Source of the DNA: an uncultured Prevotella sp.
Lineage (GTDB): Bacteria > Bacteroidota > Bacteroidia > Bacteroidales > Bacteroidaceae
Length of the DNA stretch: 12,936 bases
NCBI GenBank assembly: GCA_900546605.1
Contig: URDV01000038.1
Span: 1 to 12,936, forward strand
Direction of reading: 5' to 3'
In this document: positions 9,101-12,936 of the stretch, piece by piece
Position numbering within the stretch: the first letter of the stretch is position 1
How the letters are laid out: every line of letters starts with the position of its first letter
Program-made: the position numbers and the translations under genes
Notes under the pieces: model-generated
What the model was told of the DNA's origin: nothing
The model's database searches: none
What the model saw: the letters and a program-made list of their open reading frames with translations, nothing else

Positions 9101-9752
9101 CTTCGCTCAATTGGGTCGTGGTGCTAAAAGTATTATCAGCGTATTTTAAGTAATTGCCCCATCCACTCTTGAGGGCATAAGCCCCCGTTTTCCCCGTGAT
9201 GGGTTCAAATGTCCAAGTGAAGTTGTTTGCTTCATTCGTAACATTAGTGGTGGCTTTTATACTTACTTGGCCGTTGGCTTCATCATAAAGGACTGTACTG
9301 CCGTTTGCGCTGAATTGCACCACGTGAGGCGTGGTGAACACTTGAGCATTCGTCTCGATAAAGCGCATACGCTCGTATGGACTCACAAAGCCACCTGCGG
9401 TTTTATTGTAGTAGGTGTTAGCTGACTGCGTAAAGGTGGTAGCTGCCGAGGCGTCACTGGTAGTGCCAAAGGTGTGAGCTGTGGCATCATAGCTTACGTA
9501 ATGCCCTGCCTCGCTCTTGAGCAACACTGTGCCTGTGGCGGTGGTGGAGGCATCGAGTGTACACTGATAGCCAGAGCCAGAAGGGGCATTCTCGGTAGCG
9601 TTTACTACCGAGAGTGCCCCATCAGTGTCGAGCAAGACGGTGCGCCCGTTGCCCGAGAATTGGATGTATTGATAAGTGGGTGTGTCATCGGCCCACACGG
9701 GCAACACCACGAATAATAATAGAACGAGGATGGATAAAAATGACTTTTTCAT
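165..9752 (-). CDS. Giant T9SS-secreted modular surface protein (putative adhesin)
   Basis: This 3195-aa protein is predicted to be exported by Sec and then T9SS and attached to the cell surface. I chose the ATG at 9750-9752 because it is followed directly by a signal peptide (MKKS, a hydrophobic core, then VWA/DD, cleavage after A21) and preceded by AGGTG at a spacing of 8 nt; a GTG 30 codons upstream would bury the signal. There is no lipobox. Modules in order: nine diverged repeat units (about 27-1325); an unassigned region with RWYNY near 1409; a jelly-roll-like domain (1817-1952, ending GGDILIDDIEVF); Cys-containing Ig/PKD-like segments (about 1960-2430); an acidic Ser/Thr/Glu linker (2438-2458); a W-T-G...N-W segment (W2536, W2551); a module with WYTLGSPL (2690) and RFSPAVYQ (near 2730) that I associate with large Bacteroidales surface proteins; and a T9SS type A-like sorting domain (3127-3195, with DAAGRTLY, PTGAYVIEA and a final KVTL). 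It is the last gene of the locus. Secretion route is well supported; adhesion or glycan binding is inference. No catalytic motif was recognised. Confidence 0.85.
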   Translation of the reverse strand: MKKSFLSILVLLLFVVLPVWADDTPTYQYIQFSGNGRTVLLDTDGALSVVNATENAPSGSGYQCTLDASTTATGTVLLKSEAGHYVSYDATAHTFGTTSDASAATTFTQSANTYYNKTAGGFVSPYERMRFIETNAQVFTTPHVVQFSANGSTVLYDEANGQVSIKATTNVTNEANNFTWTFEPITGKTGAYALKSGWGNYLKYADNTFSTTTQLSEALAVFPNACDYDRYNKRYTLTLAADVKQALGCQNGTLTLTEANSLYTVVNLANSLSEVKGEKQPQISDISNTYYYKIQFKANATGNKQLTLTTNDFDAPVAAIEASPAVAQQNWIFKAAKHPDCRPGDFYIMNHVGEFLCFDGTKFYIRTQFDVNNVTAYRLIQSVTDPTCWSIEMALVGENDRMVGLSASDKNDYAIKRCGATSAYNALTFKASPAVSEYNYFQFSGSGRTVLYEHDGQLSVVETTESQLEGDGYQWTYELATHSGQDVGIYAKAKTGRYLRYDAATQQFSSVTNREDATVLLRTQNTYFSNTAGDVRFNFSIRGNTDIYNTIGVKNGRLQLVKSNSRYAALRYATDIKGATFIPYVSTADKQYFYRIDMRCNGSELLVDNSSGQLLQKTNNTALPLNLLRWSLYEANDDGDIYIKSYAGNYIYLNGSDQYVTNDETLKKNKGCYKLCDVADQSDAAYDEHWVLYSCSDKKYMLPYDANTNKVGYATNLNVIERVRFTDADSTYRYLLFPAMGMKALIMGYDEWGQRELKARIPTSQDDNPDVYLWRFNQSHLQNKAGYYISYADGKWGVTDNETDAYTFDLSFNTYENNNVTRVNFLSTDGTQALSVDESGNLYWGQPNTRYSVSRCSMYPVAPKLPHFSADGVSYQLYRLQTFNNSHYNYTKNADDATITLQSTAENNLRQLWVLVHDGGDLGDCYVQNTYDRTFLKCNTTATNGSVLSTVSDIAQATHVRLIENDAQSNMWQLQVTDVSGKNNVLRHIYDNSTTTITLDAPNDGRNYINFVPVDITTEFYDEDGGAYHQLTLSELTDQPLLVGNATTLGIEKGNSEINNNNSWKNVGNKLDFVLRNANGMYVTANADGQVSLTTDKTVATHFYLWMNHSLSNGNVTFSFAQLPADGKIPTAPNLCLGLADDGQTIQLLPFSTYHTEGKHTLCFSFSAPTSPDLTTDAETGKNFYYFVHFDKMDNKYMSDGRDTNTHAIAEGKQSVNDQMWAFVGQSKEDFVVMSKDKYYLYFNSTKQNFDVTHDKTLAAHFSASYVSSVDRYVFTLIGGANTEGCTNKLLSLSSSGSDIILVQVTDLANAGNACYLKFEQIEQPEDYTDYFIRPKRSWFVKQVRNAQVKPMTGFIQRDEEGWTLNPYTKKWMQKTSTYTITHYLKCQSTRDIYIPTCMVGSASTRSRAYQRWYNYKTDEAVDDSVVYLGINSSRKYNNGLVVGDQLYLNGSYGGFVDHKVTFQMPENVPDDWEYILGADMTTYTDFVDYFGDNGNPIYSGETNSTIAVPDGQDLIEPTITGRNLFVFRNARAIANELLNYREGSDKWYEEKTIAFPRKKITLNVSTVNLNMQKSDYWFYKAASPAEDNLQNAVSYGGKIDIEIDPQDTGITSAGFQSNGLPGTERAIGFNYPGDKDGFGKGEATAEQCILKVYGHASDGIRYQIAKFTLLFEDDFEPRLYTEVIGKTPDGHFLTDRSPEALKQNVGEPVATITFDPELFETFVTPPVGTNTSLSNSGAGEGASQTHSKNYRYPFNYDNTSYCFAPVNSNYYDCTWGNYTIANQLDATENRGIFYPIKKFYQDFYGKSAYDASQSGFLYIDASDLPGQVVSIDFAGQPCSGSRLYVSAWMSSPERDKGSPANVVFHIQGIKDGKATTIYSYCPGPILGQARDKNGKTWNNDIDNKGTGLWQQVFFNFVNKSTAIYDTYRLTIDNACINTKGGDILIDDIEVFALKPTVQLERTTPVCSQQITLAKMNVDFGAVLQQLGLKENETPVDGNPNIWYCILDKKLYDKELLVNATDPAHYTPSHTDVWRAFTKALVGDPNATTGPERAFRHIEFTTHYTDDAQLPPFNYKQALHGNDAQRFKETSGTGVRYFIISDKMKGASLLPRHDYYVLFKPRFSSEPITIYNAVDAFELGTNCSIMSTFRSESAIKVVEDAADDASIDNEVQTCAGKSVSLSVKQNGVNDDGSQPQRITQYDWWRDYIGGSFTQVVINTQHGTWRTLAQGEVAAADEMSLREALMNFRHFYPTATTVAGATPQTDAGCSLSQVEVDVLLRLTQNQNGQLAPLLLYNNTCNVYVPTATTGGSLLNVTVVPIDNTSLDGLTQYCYEPDQISIKVSGNAPQLYDGLSGDNDVYPAYLVNVPVRTSLAALAQVTEPAVDVPAANVLRLPLRGIHLVTPNAIGLQHVIAEADDEAFVYLAGTTDPNMPTYVTQRSEGSTEDSTEGGTAEERSAQSFRVVGKVKHLEALVDDAAHAHADIYFTHDFTPREGYTYTLRIDYRERFATGSTTTSLACDGALLVDLVIVPKYQVWTGAAGNTDWTNDANWQRADRSDLLFDNATDTAYVSNTTNGTAQGFVPMSHTSVLINGNAAVGGPHLYATTNNGSDGDAFVHFVNHEGDQRTATRDIEYALLAAQQATSGVNLCERYTTYQTKDVVLQPHAELLHSERLDYQKAWMEYALNPDRWYTLGSPLQQTYAGDWYAPKANAQQATPYFDDITFKVDQYNRFSPAVYQRSWDSGSALLYQLEPYSADAHQPANVGTRKVYQAATWSQVYNDVQTPYTQGGFSVKVASVGTATTYTSSLFRLPKEDAEFGYYTTTGATDGKTYAVDRTLNHRLLSDKLIETGDLTLTLHNATAANAYYLVSNPFTCGLNMQQFFAQNALVLDGAKYWMLTATGQTGVMQNANDAQWTVVNADNAATAQGIVAPGQGFFVKAKQATGSLQLTFTPDMMTSAHAVGSVLKLPARRALRANNVLGTLHVTAERNGQRSEAIVVKDAAANNAYAPNEDMEALVDNSLASVPTLYTLAGTQASSVNRRNSMFRVPLGVLSNSDAPTRLTFTGMAGFSETLSLLDEQTGFVTPLTLGTVNDSVTVEVPGNTVGRYYILSSEQPTADDLQQLTRPIIQVDGQRVVITSSAAHVLTHVQVVDAAGRTLYMMTPYMATLSLKLPTGAYVIEAQTTEGKTISKVTL
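5778..9674 (-). repeat. Nine-unit diverged protein repeat array inside the giant gene
   Basis: Units begin near residues 27, 141, 290, 436, 592, 731, 873, 1026 and 1182 and end near 1325, a spacing of 116-156 aa. Most share an opening beta strand (YxYxQFSGxGRTVL in units 1 and 4), then a Trp about 35-45 residues in (YQWTY, QNWIF, QLWVL, QMWAF), then a G-x-Y/F-L/V/I-x-Y/F strand (GRYLRYD, GNYLKYA, GYYISYA, KYYLYFN). QxW in units 3, 7 and 9 recalls the QxW motif of ricin-type beta-trefoil lectins. Units differ strongly at the DNA level, so the expansion is old. The fold assignment is inference. Confidence 0.65.
8356..8381 (-). repeat. Perfect 12-bp inverted repeat within coding sequence (unit 4)
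   Basis: Arms 8356-8367 and 8370-8381 are exact reverse complements (CTTTCGGTGGTT / AACCACCGAAAG) with a 2-nt centre. They encode the LSVVETTES stretch of repeat unit 4. A second dyad, 9590-9598 / 9605-9613, lies at the equivalent position of unit 1 (LSVVNATEN). It may simply follow from the codons used. Confidence 0.6.
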
Positions 9753-9760
9753 GTCAATAA

Positions 9761-9765
9761 CACCT
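9761..9765 (-). promoter_or_regulatory. Shine-Dalgarno-like AGGTG that fixes the start of the giant gene
   Basis: On the minus strand AGGTG ends 8 nt before the ATG at 9750-9752. Clear SD sequences are not the rule in Bacteroidota and the two upstream genes lack one. This, together with the signal peptide, supports the ATG at 9752 over the upstream GTG at 9840-9842. Confidence 0.5.
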
Positions 9766-9780
9766 ATATATAAATAGTAC

Positions 9781-9857
9781 GCGCACGTGTGTGCGCTGTA
9801 ATGCAAATGGCACAAAACACATTTGCTTTTTATTATATTCACTTGCTGCTCTCAGCA
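9781..9857 (-). promoter_or_regulatory. Dyad-rich leader upstream of the giant gene
   Basis: The 116-nt gap between the second lipoprotein and the giant gene holds three inverted repeats: GCGCAC-4-GTGCGC (9781-9796), GCAAATG-10-CATTTGC (9803-9809 and 9820-9826) and TGCTG-4-CAGCA (9844-9857). None is followed by a U-tract on the minus strand, so none looks like a standard terminator. No convincing TAnnTTTG promoter was found here. The gap is nearly four times the 30-nt spacing between the first two genes. The leader could hold an operator, an RNA structure tuning read-through or translation, or a processing site; which of these is unknown. Confidence 0.4.
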
Positions 9858-9868
9858 GGGCTGTGCCT

Positions 9869-11290
9869 TTACTGACTCACCACGTAAATAGTGCGCGTGT
9901 AGTTTTGCACCGAATGTGGCCCTGTTATGAGCTGCACAGTTAAACGCAGCGTAGCTGTGCCTGTGCGTCCTGATGCAATCGTGCCTATTATTTCGGTCGT
10001 TGTGTTGTCAAAGGCGGGTTGCTTGCTGAATATGCTGGCAGGGTCTATTACGCTGAGGCTATAGCCTTGCACCTTGTTTTTGTCGTTTAGGTCTATCCAT
10101 TTTTCAGGATGTTCGCGGTCAGCATATTCATAAAGCGTAGGCACAAGAGCAAAGTCACCCCCACCCGTAAAGGTGGCATAAAAGTCATCGTCCTGCTTTA
10201 GCACATAGGGTGGATAACCGCCTATGGGTGCATAGGCACTGGCACGTAGCTTCATCACATAGTCTGTTAAATTAACAGTGACAAGGGCTACGTTGTTGCG
10301 CGGTATGTTGGTAAGTTGTATCAAGCCATTGCGCGTGTCTTCGTTAAAGGTGGCACCATGGTCGTTTGATCGCTCCATCACTATTTGTAGTGGAAAAGAC
10401 TGGCCTACCGTTTCAGCCACACTCTCATTGATGTAACGATTCAAAAAAGCATTTGTCTCTTCAGTCCCTGGCTGCAAGGTTACAGCGCTGGATGGATTAT
10501 ACACAGCCACTGTTCCTACCTTGTGTGGCAAATCCGTAAAGTCGGTTGCAATCAGTCCGTCATTACTCTTGGGCGGAAAGAAACGTAACATAGAGGTGTG
10601 CGAACCATGGGTTGCATCATCGTTGAGTGTGAGACTTCCTACCTTTAATGCACGTATGCGAAAGATGGATGCCGACTTGTTTTTAAAGGTAAACTGCATC
10701 TTGGCCAACAAGCGATAAAGGCTGAGTGTGATGGTGCGGTCGCGGTCTACCTCAAATTGCTCTTTGTTGGTCATGGGTATACCCGTGGTGGGTATGGTAT
10801 AATCATTGGCAAAGCTACACGGATAGGTGGTTTGGTCTATGCCTGTGGGCAATGGGCTACCTACTTCAAATGTCAGTCCTTGAGTGGTAAGTTGCGTTAC
10901 CTCATGTGTGTCTGCATTGGGGGTGGCAGGGGTGGTAACAAAGGGCAAGTTGGCCAAACTGTAAAATAGGTAAGTACCATTTTCGGTGGTTATGGTACAT
11001 ACATGTTTGCTCTTATACTCTGTTTCGCCCGCATCGGTAGGCACATTGATGATGCGTTCCACCTTTTTGTCGTCCTTGTTATACATCACCACATAGGCAT
11101 TGTATATGTTGTCGCCATCTTCATTGTAGGATGTTCGTGCTGAACGGGTTGATTGTGTGGCCACAGGGTCGGTTTGTTGCAGCACCAATTGCAAGGTAGA
11201 GTATCCACGCTTTATGTCGTTGCCCCCCACATCGGCCGAGCAACCTACTAACAATAGAGGGAGAAGGAGGATATAGAATATATGTTTCAT
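9869..11290 (-). CDS. Fimbrillin-like accessory surface lipoprotein
   Basis: This 473-aa protein is predicted to be an exported lipoprotein: MKHIFYILLLPLLLVGC is a short signal peptide ending in a good lipobox (LVGC, lipid on C17). After about 30 residues comes a fimbrillin-type N-terminal region with a beta strand (STLQLVLQ), an Arg-rich TRSART stretch (R49, R52) and a strand-rich segment ending in a GTYLFYSLANLP-like motif. The second half has the pattern NIPRNNVALVTVNLTDY followed by PIGGYPP (about 355-361), which I associate with minor fimbrial subunits of Bacteroidales, and then a final beta domain of about 110 aa. It starts 30 nt after the stop of the Mfa1-like gene, so co-transcription is very likely. 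The ATG at 11288-11290 is the only sensible start; no SD is seen. A role as minor, tip or adaptor fimbrial subunit is inference; the exact family (FimC/D/E-, Mfa3/4- or Mfa2-like) could not be settled. Confidence 0.75.
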   Translation of the reverse strand: MKHIFYILLLPLLLVGCSADVGGNDIKRGYSTLQLVLQQTDPVATQSTRSARTSYNEDGDNIYNAYVVMYNKDDKKVERIINVPTDAGETEYKSKHVCTITTENGTYLFYSLANLPFVTTPATPNADTHEVTQLTTQGLTFEVGSPLPTGIDQTTYPCSFANDYTIPTTGIPMTNKEQFEVDRDRTITLSLYRLLAKMQFTFKNKSASIFRIRALKVGSLTLNDDATHGSHTSMLRFFPPKSNDGLIATDFTDLPHKVGTVAVYNPSSAVTLQPGTEETNAFLNRYINESVAETVGQSFPLQIVMERSNDHGATFNEDTRNGLIQLTNIPRNNVALVTVNLTDYVMKLRASAYAPIGGYPPYVLKQDDDFYATFTGGGDFALVPTLYEYADREHPEKWIDLNDKNKVQGYSLSVIDPASIFSKQPAFDNTTTEIIGTIASGRTGTATLRLTVQLITGPHSVQNYTRTIYVVSQ

Positions 11291-11320
11291 AAACGTTGTT
11301 GCTATTGTGTGTGCTACGTG

Positions 11321-12706
11321 TTATATGTCTATTTCGGGTGCTACTAATGGAATCCAGTCGCGCACCTGTAACATTATCAAGCCTAATGAGTTAACTCCCT
11401 TAATGCGTACTTGGTACACGTGGTTGCGCACCACACCATACTTCATGGCTAAGGCATCAGAGTTGGAGTTATTGGGGTCGTTGTGACGTATGTAGTAAAC
11501 ATACGTTTTGCGCACCGCATGTGGTTCGCCTGCCTTGTGGTAATACCCCGTAAAGAGGAGTCCTGTAACATATTTTTCTTTGTCGGCACCTACCACTATG
11601 GTGTTTTCTTGGGCATATGTTAGTTTTTTATACACCAAGTGGTCTGTGGCATCGGTATAGCAGTCGGTAGCACCTGTCTGTAATTGGGTCACTTGGTTAG
11701 TGCCTTGATTACAAGCATCAAAGTTAGCCACCATGTTGGCATAGCCATTGTCATAACGCAACGTTTTGGTGCCTGTCAGTGTTCCCTTGCACTGTGTGTT
11801 GGGGTCTATCACATAGTTGGTCGAATTGCCATCGGTGCCTAATTGCTCTGTACCTAAATATAGGGTGGTGTTAAAGGTTTTGTCCTCGGTAACGCGCTTT
11901 AGCACATATTCGCCACTGGTGTTAAGGTTGATGGGCGTTACACCCGTCAAGTAAAAGTAGTCAATGATAGGAGCCTTTCCTATAGCATAACGATAACCCT
12001 GAATGGTTTTGTTGCCATCGGTGGTCGACAATGTGTAGTTGCCCCACTGAGCCTGGCTACCTACTGAGAAGTCAATGCGGGCTGCCAGACGTTGCACATG
12101 GGCAGCAAAGCTAACTAATGAGCCATTAGGTTCACTGGGCATGTTGGTTGTGCCATCAATGTCAATGGTGAGGTCTGATGCTGATGACATGGCAAACGCC
12201 CTACACTTATGGGGCTGTTGCAAGTTGCCATAGGCTATAATTGAGGTGGTGAGTTGCTGCAAGTCGCCCAATGTGGCCACTTGCACTCGTCCCATGTTGC
12301 ACACCACCACTACGTGATAGTTGCCTGCGGGTATTGACAAGTGGGTGTTGACTATACCCGATGTGTAGGTGTTGCCGCCATGAAGGGTGAAGTTGGGTAC
12401 ATACACATTATATAATATGGGTGTTGAGGCATCATCATTCACGCCATGTTTTGCTTGGAATAGCAATAGGGTGGCATTGCTCACTTCGTGTTCGTGCGTG
12501 TCATCGGCCAATGTGCCATCGTCGGCCGATGGGCCATTAGCACGTGTTTGTACGCCATAGCCATTGGTGTGTATCTCCACTTTAAAGTTTACATTGTTCA
12601 CCACCACTGGTCCGTTAGGCTCAGGGTCACTACTGCACGCCACAAAGCTTGCCCCCATTATGAGAGCAAGCAGCCAAGTCAACAATATGTGCAAAGTGCG
12701 AAACAT
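11321..12706 (-). CDS. Mfa1/FimA-family fimbrillin lipoprotein (putative major fimbrial subunit)
   Basis: The 461-aa protein is a predicted outer-membrane/surface lipoprotein: hydrophobic signal residues 2-23, a lipobox FVAC (C24; Phe at -3 is slightly unusual), then SSDPEP. I chose the ATG at 12704-12706 because it opens the signal peptide; the longer frame starts at a TTG 14 codons upstream. The N-terminal domain has a strand followed by QTR/ANG (R55), at the place where known fimbrillins are cleaved by an Arg-specific protease before donor-strand polymerisation. A strand-rich core includes IPAGNYHVVVVCN and RLAARIDFSV. The C-terminal part (about 402-461) matches the Mfa1 fimbrillin C-terminal pattern: YYIRHND, then YGVVRNHVYQVRIKGVNSLG, then a last strand ending VRDWIPL. 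It is the first gene of the visible operon. Family membership is recognised by eye; major versus minor subunit is not certain. Confidence 0.75.
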   Translation of the reverse strand: MFRTLHILLTWLLALIMGASFVACSSDPEPNGPVVVNNVNFKVEIHTNGYGVQTRANGPSADDGTLADDTHEHEVSNATLLLFQAKHGVNDDASTPILYNVYVPNFTLHGGNTYTSGIVNTHLSIPAGNYHVVVVCNMGRVQVATLGDLQQLTTSIIAYGNLQQPHKCRAFAMSSASDLTIDIDGTTNMPSEPNGSLVSFAAHVQRLAARIDFSVGSQAQWGNYTLSTTDGNKTIQGYRYAIGKAPIIDYFYLTGVTPINLNTSGEYVLKRVTEDKTFNTTLYLGTEQLGTDGNSTNYVIDPNTQCKGTLTGTKTLRYDNGYANMVANFDACNQGTNQVTQLQTGATDCYTDATDHLVYKKLTYAQENTIVVGADKEKYVTGLLFTGYYHKAGEPHAVRKTYVYYIRHNDPNNSNSDALAMKYGVVRNHVYQVRIKGVNSLGLIMLQVRDWIPLVAPEIDI

Positions 12707-12736
12707 ATGTTTGTTACAAATAGAAGTCTGAAGTTT

Positions 12737-12744
12737 CAAATTTA
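12737..12744 (-). promoter_or_regulatory. Candidate Bacteroidota -7 promoter element (TAAATTTG)
   Basis: The minus strand reads TAAATTTG, an exact match to the TAnnTTTG -7 consensus of the Bacteroidota primary sigma factor. It ends 30 nt before the ATG of the fimbrillin gene, which would give a leader of about 25 nt. No TTTG sits at the expected 19-21 nt upstream; the nearest TTG is 24 nt away. The element straddles the edge of the tandem repeat. Confidence 0.35.
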
Positions 12745-12936
12745 GCAAGGACGGGCTGAATCATCGTGCAAGGCGAATGCAATCAAGCTTGCTTGAATTG
12801 CTGAGCCGCAGCCGATGATGTCAATAAAGGCCCAATGGAGCACATAGCCCAAGGCAAGCGAAGCGACACCCTGGGGGGGGCGGATTTAGCAAGGACGGGC
12901 TGAAGGCCCAATGGAGCACATAGCCCAGGGCAAGCG
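12740..12936. repeat. 76-bp-period intergenic tandem repeat, first copy interrupted, running off the window
   Basis: A 21-nt block (12740-12760) recurs identically at 12884-12904. A 32-nt block (12829-12860) recurs with one mismatch (12852 A, 12928 G) at 12905-12936. A 23-nt linker with a G8 tract (12861-12883) joins the copies. Removing the 68-nt insert at 12761-12828 leaves a unit of exactly 76 bp. Within the unit GGGCT-GAA-GGCCC can form a small hairpin. 76 is not a multiple of three and no sensible protein is encoded, so this is non-coding. The repeat class is not recognised with certainty; it resembles interspersed non-coding repeats of Bacteroidales. Confidence 0.85.
12761..12828. repeat. 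68-nt hairpin-forming insert inside the first tandem-repeat copy
   Basis: The segment is absent from the second copy. It can fold on itself: 12760-12766 (ATCATCG) pairs with 12813-12819 (CGATGAT), and 12779-12788 pairs with 12791-12801 around a TT centre with one bulged base. A 9-nt tail, ending AATAAA, follows the hairpin. No target duplication longer than 2 nt and no transposase are visible. It could be a small REP/MITE-like unit, or a part that other copies have lost. Confidence 0.55.

Noticed and set aside
9753..9842. Longer giant protein starting at the GTG at 9840-9842.
   Set aside because: The extra 30 residues precede a complete signal peptide, and the ATG at 9752 has an SD-like AGGTG.
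9844..9857. Terminator between the second lipoprotein gene and the giant gene.
   Set aside because: The stem is only 5 bp and there is no U-tract after it on the minus strand.
12707..12736. TTTG...TATTTG promoter reading just upstream of the fimbrillin ATG.
   Set aside because: The spacer is about 12 nt instead of 19-21 and the -7 element lacks the first TA; the TAAATTTG at 12737-12744 fits better.
12707..12748. Longer fimbrillin starting at the TTG at 12746-12748.
   Set aside because: It would place 14 residues before the signal peptide and overlap the likely promoter and the repeat; the ATG at 12706 opens the lipoprotein signal directly.
12740..12936. CRISPR array.
   Set aside because: The repeats form a 76-bp tandem with the same linker, not short repeats separated by unique spacers; the only unique stretch is a self-complementary insert.

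Overview
The window looks like a fimbria/adhesin locus from a member of the Bacteroidota, probably order Bacteroidales (Prevotella/Porphyromonas-like; the species cannot be told from this sequence). The evidence is a lipoprotein whose C-terminus resembles the FimA/Mfa1 fimbrillins, a second fimbrillin-like lipoprotein, and a giant secreted protein that ends in a type IX secretion system (T9SS) C-terminal sorting domain. One TAnnTTTG-type promoter element is also visible, and two of the three genes lack a clear Shine-Dalgarno sequence.

All three genes lie on the minus strand, so transcription runs from the right edge to the left. From right to left the layout is as follows. (1) 12740-12936 is a 76-bp-period tandem repeat that runs off the window edge; its copy nearest the gene is interrupted by a 68-nt hairpin-forming insert. 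(2) 11321-12706 is a Mfa1-like fimbrillin lipoprotein of 461 aa. (3) 9869-11290 is a fimbrillin-like accessory lipoprotein of 473 aa, 30 nt downstream of the first. (4) 9753-9868 is a 116-nt intergenic leader carrying three inverted repeats. (5) 165-9752 is a 3195-aa T9SS-type surface protein. It begins with nine diverged repeat units of about 116-156 aa that resemble lectin-like beta-structure, continues through several beta-rich modules, and ends in a sorting domain. (6) 89-141 is a convincing intrinsic terminator for the giant gene. (7) 41-70 is a short 8-bp-period tandem array of the palindrome GTTAAC.

Inference: the two lipoproteins probably form or decorate a donor-strand-exchange (type V) fimbria. 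The giant protein is plausibly the adhesive, carbohydrate- or host-binding partner, delivered to the same surface by a different route (Sec plus T9SS). No usher, anchor (Mfa2/FimB), regulator, protease or T9SS component gene is visible, so the operon may extend beyond the right edge. The most unusual points are the pairing of a lipoprotein fimbria with a giant T9SS modular protein, the interrupted tandem repeat just upstream of the first gene, and the dyad-rich leader before the giant gene.
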